Below, piece after piece: positions 16,775-25,855 of a stretch of 64,000 nt of DNA. The DNA is taken from contig CAWDOA010000006.1 of the NCBI GenBank assembly GCA_963803875.1, positions 217,174 to 281,173 on the forward strand, given 5' to 3'. Under the pieces are notes generated by a model. That model ran no database searches. It saw only the letters and a program-made list of their open reading frames with translations, and was not told the origin of the DNA. This DNA comes from JABDIY01 sp963803875. Its GTDB lineage: Bacteria; Actinomycetota; Acidimicrobiia; Acidimicrobiales; SZUA-35. The position numbers were made by a program, and so were the translations under genes. Position 1 is the stretch's first letter. Each line of letters starts with the position of its first letter.

Positions 16775-17956
16775 TCAGCCGAGGACTACAACGCCCAATA
16801 GAGGAAGAACTATGAACGCTACCACCACGTATGCGACCGCCATCGTTCGCCGCTTCACAGCGACCCCAGCGAGGAACTCGGCGCCGTAGATGGGGACGTC
16901 GCGCAGCAACGGTATTACGTACAGGATCAGAATTCCGACGATGTTGAATGTGGTGTGGGCCAGCGCCACCGTGAGCGCTGCAGGCACCCCGGTCGCCAGC
17001 GACGCCAGCAGTGCAGTGATCGTGGTGCCCACGTTGGCCCCGAGCGTGACCGGGTAGGCGTTTCGAAGTTGAATGACGCCCGCGCCGGCCAGAGGAATGA
17101 GGATGGACGTGGTGATGCTCGAGGATTGAACTGCGATCGTGATGACCAACCCGAGCAGGAGCGCGACCGCACCGCCGCCGCGACTGAGCAATGCGTTGAG
17201 GGACCGTTCTACCCGATCTGCCACCAGCGCTCGCATGTTCTTGGTGATCAGCGTGAGAGCCCCGAGGATGATCACCAGCCCGGTCAGAACCATCAGGATG
17301 CCTTGAGGGTTGCCTTCCGCGCCCACTGCCTCCCATAGGCTCTGGAGCCACGACACCGGCTCCTTGACCCACGCCTTTATTGGGCTCTTCCACGTGGTTC
17401 CCGCATCCGAGGCGCCGACGAGTTGCTCACTCATCCACTTGGCTGGTTCGCTGATAATCCCGAACACAAGTTCGAGTGGCAGCAGAATCGTCACGGCCAA
17501 AACATTGAAGAAGTCGTGAACGGTTGCGGCTGCAAACGCCCGTCGGAACTCACTGGACTGACGGATGTGGCCGAGCGAGACGAGCGTGTTGGTGACGGTG
17601 GTGCCGATGTTCGCACCCATCACCATTGGGATTGCGTCGTCCACACCGACTGCCTGCGACGCAACCAACCCGACAATCACCGAAGTAGATGCTGATGACG
17701 ATTGCACCAAAACAGTTCCGAGGATGCCGATACACAGTGCAGCAATTGGGTTGGTCGCCGCAGAGAAGAGCTTGTCTGTTGTGTCGGCCCCCATGATCTT
17801 GATGCCGGACTCGAGCGAGGAGACACCAACGAGGAAGAAGTAGATCAATCCGACGACGACGACTGACCGAACAGGCGTCGGCATCTCGGGCATCTCGATT
17901 TCTGAGCGGGATAAAGTGGCGATTACAGCAGAGTACAGAGTTGTGTCAACCGGCAC
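16775..17956 (-). CDS. Na/Pi cotransporter family protein
   Basis: About 393 aa, NptA/SLC34-like sodium-phosphate symporter. The two inverted halves each carry a QSSSA/ITTS motif (VLVQSSSASTSVIVG and IAVQSSSITTSILIP), each followed by GANIGTT or GANVGTT. This repeat architecture is diagnostic. Starts at 17956 or at the internal ATGs 17893/17884; the first 21 residues are not conserved in kind. Cotranscribed with the PhoU-like gene downstream. Confidence 0.88.
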   Translation of the reverse strand: MPVDTTLYSAVIATLSRSEIEMPEMPTPVRSVVVVGLIYFFLVGVSSLESGIKIMGADTTDKLFSAATNPIAALCIGILGTVLVQSSSASTSVIVGLVASQAVGVDDAIPMVMGANIGTTVTNTLVSLGHIRQSSEFRRAFAAATVHDFFNVLAVTILLPLELVFGIISEPAKWMSEQLVGASDAGTTWKSPIKAWVKEPVSWLQSLWEAVGAEGNPQGILMVLTGLVIILGALTLITKNMRALVADRVERSLNALLSRGGGAVALLLGLVITIAVQSSSITTSILIPLAGAGVIQLRNAYPVTLGANVGTTITALLASLATGVPAALTVALAHTTFNIVGILILYVIPLLRDVPIYGAEFLAGVAVKRRTMAVAYVVVAFIVLPLLGVVVLG

Positions 17957-17994
17957 CTAAACCGTTCCAAAAAACGAACGAGTTTCTTGGTCGG

Positions 17995-19251
17995 ATGAAT
18001 CGGATGAATATGCTCGATCTCATCGTTTCGATCAGACCATCCCGCCTTCTCGGTGACCTTCACACGCTCCGCAGCTTCGGTGCTGTGGGCAACGGGGTTG
18101 TTCGCCCAACCTTCTCCGATGCCGACATGGAAGCCCGGCACTGGCTTCGAAGTCGGATGGCCGAGGCCGGATTGGATGCCACGATCGACGGCGCGGCCAA
18201 CGTGTTCGGCCGCTCGCCGAACCCGGGGCCGGCCCTCATCATCGGATCACATTCCGATACCCAACCAAACGGGGGCTGGCTCGATGGAGCGATGGGCGTG
18301 GTCTACGGACTCGAGATCGCACGATCGCTCCTGGAGGACAGCGACACCGCACACCTCGCGGTCGACACAGTGGCATGGTCCGACGAAGAGGGCACCTACA
18401 CCAGCTGTCTCGGAGCCAGTTCCTTCGTCGACCCACTGAGCGAATCTCAGCTGCACGCCACCAACGCCGCCGGCGAATCCGTTGCGCAGGCTCTGGAGCG
18501 GACCGGATTGTCCGGTCGGGACCTGATCAGGTTCGAACCGGAGCGGCACATCGGCTATCTGGAGGCCCACATCGAGCAAGGACCGCATCTCGAAGCTTCA
18601 GGTATGAAGGTCGGTGTCGTTACCTCGATCGTGGGGATCAGGAGTGTCACGGTCTCCTTCACCGGCGAGCAGAACCATGCAGGAACGACGCCGATGCCCG
18701 CCCGGAAGGATGCGGCGGTTGCCATGTTCGAGTTCGGTTTTCATCTTCAGGAGCGCATGAGGACCGTCGCGGGCCCGACCAGTGTGTGGACTACCGGTGT
18801 CGCCCAGGTTCAACCGGGTGCGCAGAGCATCATCCCCGGCGCGGCCGAACTGGTGGTCCAGTTTCGCGATCCGGAGGAAGGGACGCTGGATCGTATGGAT
18901 CAGGTCGTTCAATCGCTGGCTGATGACATGGATCGGGCCGGTCCTGTGTCGGTCTCGGTGGAGACCGGTGAACGAATCAGCCCGACGTTGATGAATCCCG
19001 GTCTCCAGGAATTCATCGCAGCTGCGGCCGGAGAACTGGTCCCCGGCCGTTGGGCCCGTATGCCCAGTGCCGCCGGCCACGATCCCATGGTGCTGTCTCA
19101 CCACTTGCCCTGTGCCATGTTGTTCATCCCCAGCATCGGGGGGATCAGCCACGACTTCGCAGAGGACAGCCACGAGGCCGACATCGTCACCGGATGTCAA
19201 GTGCTCGCCAGCGCAGCGGCGTCGATTCTCCGATCCCAGACCCCGGCCTGA
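17995..19251 (+). CDS. M20 family amidohydrolase (allantoate / N-carbamoyl amino acid type)
   Basis: A zinc peptidase-fold hydrolase of about 415 aa. Metal ligands appear in GSHSDTQPNGGWLDGAMGV, WSDEEG and IEQGPHLE, and in the C-terminal GGISHDFAED. The central dimerization domain starts near GIRSVTVSFTGEQNHAGTTPM, typical of allantoate amidohydrolase and hydantoinase/carbamoylase (Zn-dependent). Start is uncertain among ATG 17995, 18004 and 18010. It is divergent from the Na/Pi gene and convergent with the polymerase gene. The substrate is probably an N-carbamoyl or ureide compound. Confidence 0.85.
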   Translation: MNRMNMLDLIVSIRPSRLLGDLHTLRSFGAVGNGVVRPTFSDADMEARHWLRSRMAEAGLDATIDGAANVFGRSPNPGPALIIGSHSDTQPNGGWLDGAMGVVYGLEIARSLLEDSDTAHLAVDTVAWSDEEGTYTSCLGASSFVDPLSESQLHATNAAGESVAQALERTGLSGRDLIRFEPERHIGYLEAHIEQGPHLEASGMKVGVVTSIVGIRSVTVSFTGEQNHAGTTPMPARKDAAVAMFEFGFHLQERMRTVAGPTSVWTTGVAQVQPGAQSIIPGAAELVVQFRDPEEGTLDRMDQVVQSLADDMDRAGPVSVSVETGERISPTLMNPGLQEFIAAAAGELVPGRWARMPSAAGHDPMVLSHHLPCAMLFIPSIGGISHDFAEDSHEADIVTGCQVLASAAASILRSQTPA

Positions 19252-19260
19252 CACCAGGGC

Positions 19261-21702
19261 TCACACCGACGAACTCCGGCTGACCGTCACCGCGTCTTCG
19301 TCTGCCAGGGTGGTGCGGATGTCGACGTCGGCTCTGGGTGTCACGTCGGGGCAGAACCGCAGTGACGCCAGTTCCAGGCTGGCTCGCACTTCGGATGCCA
19401 CACGCTCGGCATCGGATCGCCGGCACTCGACCACGATCGAATCGTGCACCGTCTGCACCGGCCAGGCTGAGTCATAGCGCCGGAGACGGCGATCCAGATC
19501 GGCGTAGGCAACCAGCATGATGTCGGCCACACCCCCCTGAACCGGAGCGTTTCGCCATGCGTTCACCATGGCCGCGATTCGTTCCGAGGCGGCCCACGTG
19601 AGCAGTTCGTCGGCCGCGTGCTTGCCAATCCCGGCTGCGATGGCCTCGATGTAGGCGCGGCGTAGTGCCCGGTCCTCGAACACCCGCTCCAGTGACGGAC
19701 GGGTCGTCGAGGTGCCTGACCCGACCAGGCTCACGCCGTGCTCGTGTTCGAACCGCCGGCACACGTTCACCAGACCGGGGTCATCGGATCGAACGGCCTT
19801 CTCTATCGCAACGAGGAACAGTCGATCGAGGTGCAGGTTGAACTGCTGCCGGCGGCCGGCCACCGTTCGGCTGGCGAACGTGAACGGATCACCACCACCG
19901 ACCAGCACCACCGGAGCCGAGTATCCCGACAACCATCGGATCTGTTCGGTCAGCTCACGCCGGTCTCGATCGATGCGATCCGGGTGGCGGTCGACGATCT
20001 CCTCGATCGATGGCCACCGTCCCTCGCTGCGACGGAAGTCCTTCCCGATCCTGGACACGGTGGAAAACCCCCTCGCCAGGCGCATCGTGGCCCGCCAATC
20101 GATGGTGTCGACTGTGCGCCTCAGCTGGCCGATCTCGTCGATCCGCGCTTCAGCCCAGGCGGCGGTGCCCGGATAGGTTCGCCGGTACTGAGCCAGCAAT
20201 TCTGCTGCCTCCTCCACCGTGGTCGGGGAACCTTCTGCCGTCAGCGAGCGACTCAGCGCCGCTGCCCCCGAACCGTAGGCGATCCCGAAGTTGAGTGCCT
20301 TGGCGATCTGGCGAAGCCGACGGAAACGATCCGGATCCTCTTGGGACAGGACGGCCGGATCGAAGTTGAACATCGTCGCCGCCGTGCTGACGTGCACATC
20401 GTCCCCCCGGGCGAAGGCTGCCCGCAGAGGCGCATCGTCGGCGATCTGGGCCAGGTACCGAAGCTCTGCCTGGCTGAGGTCGGCGTGGACGAAGACCCGT
20501 GACGGGTCGGGCGGCCGGATGTGGGGCAACATCAGCGGGCTGAGATTCTGGGCGTTGGGATTGCGGCTGGCCAACCGGCCGGTGTTGGTCCCGACCACCT
20601 GAAGGTATTGAGGGTGCAGGCGACCGTCGTCGGCGATGTGTTGATGGATCGATTCGCCGTAGGTCGTGAGGATCTTGGAGTGGTTCCTGAACTCCAGGAT
20701 CGCCTCGCACAGCTCGCCCCCGATCTCGCGGAGCACCGAGGCCTCCACCGAATCGGCGTCGGTCAGCGGGCGGGCTACGCCGTAGCGTTCCGCCGTCCAC
20801 GCTGCCACCGGCTCGGTCGCGAACCGGTTGAGCGCGTCTCGCACCTGGCGGTCCGATGCAGGATTCCAGGTGGGCTCGACGACCTGATCGAACAGGGTGC
20901 CCTGGCCACCCCCCGTGAGCTCCGACAGTTGTCCCAGAACGGCCCGCCGCTGCCGTTCGATTCCTGCCAGCTCGGTTTCCCAACTGGGCCAATCGAAGGG
21001 GAGGCCGGTCCGCTGCATTTGATCCAGGAACGGGCGAGCCCGCATCTCGATCTCGGCGATCTCTTCCAGGCCGGCCTGGGCGAGCTCGGCACGGATCGCA
21101 TCAGCCACCCACAATGTCTCCACCGCGTCGGCGGCGGCGTAGCGGATCTGGTCGTCGGTCAGATCGTCCGAGGCGGTGTAGGACAACTGGACCGTGCCCT
21201 TCCCGAACGCTTCGAATCCGAGGTAGTGGGCGGTGGCCCAGGCCAGCCCATGGAACCAGGTGAACCCGCTGCGCCCCTGGTGCAGCAGAGCGTCGCCCAA
21301 TTGCGCATCCCACCACGACAGGCCCGTCGTGGTGTCCTCCGATCCCCAAACCGCATGATCGAGAACCCGGGCGTCGAAACTGGCGTTCCATGCGTCGGCC
21401 TGTACCCCGGTGAGAACCGGACCGAGGCGAGCCGGCGGGACAGTGCGAGCATCCACCACGAACGCGTTCTCAGAACCATGGCGATCGCGGGTGGCAACCG
21501 ACATCACCCGCAGCTCACCCCGGGCCGGACCCGAGATCGGCACCTCGGTGTCGATCGCTACCCGCTCGGCGGCTGAGAGCGCGTTCTGAAGATGATCGAT
21601 GTCGCCTGACGATTCTATGAATCGGATCGGAACACTGGCCGGGTCCAACGCCACAACGGTGACCCTACGGCTGTCGGGAACGAACCCGGCGGAGTTCACC
21701 AC
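19261..21702 (-). CDS. Family-A DNA polymerase with 3'-5' exonuclease domain and insertions
   Basis: An 813-residue PolA-type enzyme without a 5' nuclease domain. The N-terminal DnaQ/RNaseD-like exonuclease retains AIDTE, NASFDARVLDHA and YAAADAVE. Motif A is DLSQAELRYLAQIADD and motif B is RLRQIAKALNFGIAYG. Motif C reads TVHDSIVVE, so the usual HDE is HDS. Between motifs B and C there are long extra segments on either side of SRTVAGRRQQF. The start is GTG 21702. This looks like an accessory polymerase distinct from housekeeping Pol I; role unknown. Confidence 0.85.
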   Translation of the reverse strand: MVNSAGFVPDSRRVTVVALDPASVPIRFIESSGDIDHLQNALSAAERVAIDTEVPISGPARGELRVMSVATRDRHGSENAFVVDARTVPPARLGPVLTGVQADAWNASFDARVLDHAVWGSEDTTTGLSWWDAQLGDALLHQGRSGFTWFHGLAWATAHYLGFEAFGKGTVQLSYTASDDLTDDQIRYAAADAVETLWVADAIRAELAQAGLEEIAEIEMRARPFLDQMQRTGLPFDWPSWETELAGIERQRRAVLGQLSELTGGGQGTLFDQVVEPTWNPASDRQVRDALNRFATEPVAAWTAERYGVARPLTDADSVEASVLREIGGELCEAILEFRNHSKILTTYGESIHQHIADDGRLHPQYLQVVGTNTGRLASRNPNAQNLSPLMLPHIRPPDPSRVFVHADLSQAELRYLAQIADDAPLRAAFARGDDVHVSTAATMFNFDPAVLSQEDPDRFRRLRQIAKALNFGIAYGSGAAALSRSLTAEGSPTTVEEAAELLAQYRRTYPGTAAWAEARIDEIGQLRRTVDTIDWRATMRLARGFSTVSRIGKDFRRSEGRWPSIEEIVDRHPDRIDRDRRELTEQIRWLSGYSAPVVLVGGGDPFTFASRTVAGRRQQFNLHLDRLFLVAIEKAVRSDDPGLVNVCRRFEHEHGVSLVGSGTSTTRPSLERVFEDRALRRAYIEAIAAGIGKHAADELLTWAASERIAAMVNAWRNAPVQGGVADIMLVAYADLDRRLRRYDSAWPVQTVHDSIVVECRRSDAERVASEVRASLELASLRFCPDVTPRADVDIRTTLADEDAVTVSRSSSV

Positions 21703-21773
21703 GCAGCAGCGTTCGCCGGACCGATCGACCGAGATCGCCTCTACGGTTGTGCGTTACGACAACAGGGGGATCC

Positions 21774-23383
21774 ATGACACCGATCGCAATTGCAACCTGG
21801 GATGATCTGGCCGATCGCCAACCAGCCGGTGCGGCCGTCGCCGGCGTTGAACTGGTCATCGTCCGATTCGACGACAACCATTCCGTGCTGCACGGACGTT
21901 GCCAGCACCGGGGCGCGCTCATGGCCGATGGTCATGTCAGCGGTGATGACTTGCTCTGTGGACTGCACGGCTGGGACTACCAGTACCGAACCGGCATCAG
22001 CTCCTACAACAACTCCGAGCGGCTTCACCGCTTCTCGTCGTGGCTGGAGGACGGCCAGGTGATGGTGGATGCCGACGAGATCGCCGAGTGGGAACGCGAC
22101 AACCCTCAGCCGTGGAACAACGACGCGTACCAGGGGCGTTATCAGGACGTCCACGGCGCACCGGAGGAACCCCATGTCGGGCTGATCCGCTCGCTCGCGG
22201 CCGACGGCCTCTCCAAGATGGGCCACCACGGACCGGTGGCAGCAATGGGTGTGCCCCGCCAGGAGCTGCCGACGTGGGATGACATCCAGCTGATCACGGC
22301 CCAGTTGGCACGGCGACCGCTGTTGGACGATGTCGAGGTCGAGACCGCAACCGTCATCGGCCCCAACGCCGACAAACCGCTCCGGCTCGACATCCCGCTG
22401 TTCGTGAGCGACATGAGCTTCGGCGCACTGAGCGAGGAAGCGAAGGTGTCACTGGCCCGCGGAGCCGAACTGGCAGGCACCGGCATCTGCTCGGGGGAGG
22501 GTGGCATGTTGCCAGAAGAACACGCCGAGAACAGCCGCTACTTCTACGAGCTGGCCAGTGGACGGTTCGGATGGGATCTCCGCAAGGTCGCCGACGTCCA
22601 GGCGTTCCATTTCAAGTTCGGACAGGGGGCCAAGACCGGTACCGGCGGTCATCTTCCCGGCAAGAAGGTGATCGGCAAGATCGCCAAGGTTCGGGATCTC
22701 GAGGAAGGCACCGATGCCATCTCACCTGCGACGTTTCCCGATCTTGTGACGTGCCGAGGATTATCGGCACGCTGGCGCATCAGGTCCGCGAGGTCTCCGG
22801 CGGAATCCCGATCGGGGCCAAGTTGTCGGCCCAACACATCGAGGCCGATCTCGACGCGGCCATCGAGATCGGCGTGGACTACGTGATCCTGGACGGCCGC
22901 GGCGGTGGCACCGGAGCGGCACCGAAGATCTTCCGCGATCACATCTCGGTTCCGACGATCCCGGCGTTGGCTCGGGCGCGGCGCCATCTCGACAAGGTCG
23001 GATCCGATGTCACCCTCGTCATCACCGGCGGGCTCCGCACCCATACCGATTTCGTGAAGGCGTTGGCACTGGGGGCCGATGCGATCGCCGTTTCCAATGC
23101 GCCGATGCAGGCCATCGGCTGCATCGGAATGCGAGCCTGCAACACCGATGCCTGTCCGGTGGGGATCGCCACTCAGAAAGAGGACCTCCGGGCCCGGTTG
23201 GTGGTGGACGAAGCGGCCCAGCGGCTGGCCAGATGGTTCCGGGCCTCGGTGGAGTTGATGGAAGTCATGGCTCGCGCCACGGGTCATTCCCGGTTGGCCG
23301 ACATGAGGATCGACGATCTGACAACCTTCGACCGTGAAATGGCCCACCTCGCTGGAATTCCCTACGGGGGGATCTCGCTGTAA
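21774..23383 (+). CDS. Rieske - glutamate synthase-like fusion (frameshifted)
   Basis: The N-terminal ~110 residues form a Rieske 2Fe-2S domain (CQHRGAL then LCGLHGWDY). A glutamate-synthase FMN domain of the GltB2 type follows, with SDMSFGALSEEA, CSGEGGMLPEE and the cluster motif CIGMRACNTDACPVG. The frame changes near 22750, where loss of one G (expected ACGGTG, seen ACGTG) would explain the shift; the downstream frame runs to 23383. ATG at 21774. It is probably an FMN/Fe-S oxidoreductase taking electrons through its own Rieske centre. Glutamate synthesis is not assured because the glutaminase domain is missing. Confidence 0.8.
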
Positions 23384-23412
23384 GAACTCCTCAGAGTCTG
23401 GAGTCAAAAGCA

Positions 23413-23442
23413 ACGAGCCGCTGGCCAGGGCCAGCGGCTCGT
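23413..23442. terminator. Bidirectional hairpin terminator
   Basis: Perfect 13-bp stem (ACGAGCCGCTGGC / GCCAGCGGCTCGT) with a 4-base CAGG loop, lying between the convergent glutamate-synthase-like and cold-shock genes. It can serve both. Confidence 0.85.
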
Positions 23443-23463
23443 TTGGTATTCAGTTTGGTTGGA

Positions 23464-23661
23464 TCAGACGACCCGGACATTCTGGGCTTCATCGCCCTTT
23501 CGGCCCGGTGCGACGTCGAACTCTACGGTCTGACCTTCGTCGAGGGATTTGTAGCCGTCGCCCGCGATGTTTGAGTAGTGGACGAAAATATCGTCCTCTC
23601 CGTCACGCGAGATGAAGCCGAAGCCTTTTTCGACATTGAAGAACTTTACTTTTCCTTGCAT
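23464..23661 (-). CDS. Cold-shock protein
   Basis: A 65-residue CspA-family RNA/ssDNA-binding OB-fold protein. RNP1 is KGFGFISRD and RNP2 is DIFVHYSNI. Start at ATG 23661. An AT-rich stretch upstream (to about 23740) is probably the promoter and leader. It acts as an RNA chaperone. Confidence 0.93.
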   Translation of the reverse strand: MQGKVKFFNVEKGFGFISRDGEDDIFVHYSNIAGDGYKSLDEGQTVEFDVAPGRKGDEAQNVRVV

Positions 23662-23829
23662 ATCTGTCTTTCGATTTGAGCAAACCTGACGTCGCTCCTT
23701 CTTATAACCATAGGAGCATTTGAGCGCGTAACCGCCCACACGATGAGCAACTCCTTAAGTTGCCTTGTCAGAGCGGACGGAATTGCCACTGCTCATCGGT
23801 CGGACCGTCGACTCGGTACGGTTGTTGCA

Positions 23830-24573
23830 ATGCAGTCGGCGGTGCCGAAATACCAGGCGATCTACTCGGTTTTGCGACAGCAAATTCTTGATGGCGACTA
23901 TGCGGCGGGGTCCAAGTTGCCTCCTCAACAGGAACTCGCAGATTTCTTCGGCGTGACCCTCATGACACTCCGGCAGGCGATTTCGGCACTGGAGTCCGAT
24001 GGGCTGGTGTGGGCTGCTCGGGGGAAAGGCACCTTCGTGTCGGACCGACCGGTCGACATCTCGTTGGGAAACCTGTCGAGCTTCGGCCAGCAGATGCGAG
24101 CCGCCGGCGTGCCGCTGGAGACCGAGGTGCTGGCGATCGGAGTTGGCGCTGAGCCCCGGGCGGCGCAGGCACTCGGGATCGACGGTGACCTTCGCGTGAT
24201 CGTTCGCAGGCGGACCGTGTCGGGTGTTCGCTTCGGTTTGCAGCGCAGCTTCCTCGACCCGTCCATCCAGATTCAGGAATCCACGCTCCTCGGGTCCGAG
24301 GGCTCACTGTATGGAGCGATCGAATCCTCCACCGGTTGGTCCGTTGTTCGCGCCAAGGAATCGATCATGGCCGTGGCGTTGGAGTCCTCGGATGCGCGCC
24401 TGCTCGATTGCGCGGACGGCCAACCTGCCCTGTTGTCGATCCGAACCTCGATCAATCAGTTCGGGCAGCCGTTCCTCTACGACGAGGCGCTTCTGGTAGG
24501 CGGGCGCAGTGTCATCGAAGCCGACCGCACCACAGAGCGCCTGTTGCTGAGTTTCGATCACGTCGAGGTGTGA
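23830..24573 (+). CDS. GntR family (HutC-type) regulator beside trpBA
   Basis: A 247-residue regulator with an N-terminal GntR winged helix (KYQAIYSVLRQQILDGDY, then FFGVTLMTLRQAISALESDG) and a C-terminal UTRA domain. ATG 23830 is preferred; the upstream in-frame codons are not conserved in kind. A 14-bp TCTAGA-based inverted repeat lies just downstream, before trpB, and is its likely operator. That would make it a regulator of tryptophan synthase, an unusual role for this family. Confidence 0.83.
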   Translation: MQSAVPKYQAIYSVLRQQILDGDYAAGSKLPPQQELADFFGVTLMTLRQAISALESDGLVWAARGKGTFVSDRPVDISLGNLSSFGQQMRAAGVPLETEVLAIGVGAEPRAAQALGIDGDLRVIVRRRTVSGVRFGLQRSFLDPSIQIQESTLLGSEGSLYGAIESSTGWSVVRAKESIMAVALESSDARLLDCADGQPALLSIRTSINQFGQPFLYDEALLVGGRSVIEADRTTERLLLSFDHVEV

Positions 24574-24619
24574 GCAAACCCACGCTCGGATGTTGTGCGG
24601 GACCGGCTCGCGCTATTAC

Positions 24620-24633
24620 TCTAGAGTTCTAGA
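24620..24633. promoter_or_regulatory. Putative GntR operator before trpB
   Basis: TCTAGAGTTCTAGA, two TCTAGA half-sites separated by 2 bases, ending 5 bases before the AAGGAG ribosome site of trpB. HutC/DasR-type GntR regulators bind related TCTAGA cores. Confidence 0.6.
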
Positions 24634-24649
24634 ATAATAAGGAGTTGTT

Positions 24650-25855
24650 GTGAGTTCACCCCCAACCACTGACCTGCCGGTAGCGGCTTCCCCCGAGCAG
24701 ATGGGCGAGCCCGATGCGCAAGGGTTCTTCGGAGAATTCGGAGGGCGGTATGTGGGCGAACCGCTGATCGGTGCCTGTCAGGAGGTGGAGGAGGCGTTCG
24801 TGGATGCGTGGTCCGACCCTGGGTTCCACGCCGAATTCCTGAACGTGCTGAACGGTTATGGCGGGCGACCTTCACCCACCACCGAGTGCGGAAACCTCAG
24901 CCAACAGCTCGGGCTTCGGCTTCTCCTCAAGCGGGAGGATCTCAACCACACCGGTAGCCACAAGATCAACAACGTCATCGGCCAGGCGCTGTTGGCCAAA
25001 CGCATGGGCAAGACCCGGCTGATCGCCGAAACCGGCGCCGGTCAACACGGCGTTGCCACCGCCACAGCGGCCGCCCTTCTCGGGATGAGCTGCACGGTGT
25101 ACATGGGCGAGGTCGACATGGAACGACAGGCTCTCAACGTCTTTCGGATGCGCCTGCTCGGGACCGAGGTCATCCCGGCCATGTCGGGCAGCCGCACCCT
25201 CAAAGATGCGGTGAACGAGGCCATGCGGGCGTGGGTGTCCGAGGTCGGCGACACCCACTACTGCCTCGGATCGGTGATGGGGCCACATCCGTATCCGTGG
25301 ATGGTGAGAACCTTCCACGAGATCATCGGTATCGAGGCTCGCCAACAGGTGCTCGATATGACCGGGGGTCTACCCGATGTGGCTGTTGCCTGCGTCGGTG
25401 GCGGATCGAATGCTGCCGGACTGTTCGCCGGTTTCGCCGACGACCCCACCGTGCGGTTGGTGGGGGCCGAGCCAGCCGGTGGGGCGGCAGCAGGAAGAGG
25501 CGTTCCCGCCGTCGTTCACGGAATGCGGGCGTACTTCATGCAGGACGAGGTCGGGCAGATACTCGAAGCCGAGTCGATTTCGGCCGGCCTCGACTATCCA
25601 GGTCTTGGACCCGAACACAGCCATTTGGCCAAGACCAAACGAGCCGAGTACTACCCGATCACCGACGATGAAGTGCTCGAGGCGTTCCAGTTGCTGAGCC
25701 GTAGCGAAGGGATCATTCCCGCCCTCGAATCCGCCCACGCCATCGCCTGGGTCACCAAGAATGCTCAGGATCTGCAGGGCCAGACGGTGCTGGTGAACCT
25801 GTCGGGACGAGGCGACAAGGACGTTGAACAGGTGCAGGAGATCCTCCAACGATGA
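24650..25855 (+). CDS. trpB: Tryptophan synthase beta chain
   Basis: A 401-residue TrpB1-type subunit that condenses indole with serine using PLP. The PLP lysine lies in NHTGSHKINN, the phosphate loop is GGGSNA and the C-terminal signature is GRGDKD. GTG start at 24650 follows AAGGAG. The stop overlaps trpA (ATGA), so the two chains are coupled. The other trp genes are not nearby, so trpBA is split from the rest of the pathway. Confidence 0.96.
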   Translation: MSSPPTTDLPVAASPEQMGEPDAQGFFGEFGGRYVGEPLIGACQEVEEAFVDAWSDPGFHAEFLNVLNGYGGRPSPTTECGNLSQQLGLRLLLKREDLNHTGSHKINNVIGQALLAKRMGKTRLIAETGAGQHGVATATAAALLGMSCTVYMGEVDMERQALNVFRMRLLGTEVIPAMSGSRTLKDAVNEAMRAWVSEVGDTHYCLGSVMGPHPYPWMVRTFHEIIGIEARQQVLDMTGGLPDVAVACVGGGSNAAGLFAGFADDPTVRLVGAEPAGGAAAGRGVPAVVHGMRAYFMQDEVGQILEAESISAGLDYPGLGPEHSHLAKTKRAEYYPITDDEVLEAFQLLSRSEGIIPALESAHAIAWVTKNAQDLQGQTVLVNLSGRGDKDVEQVQEILQR

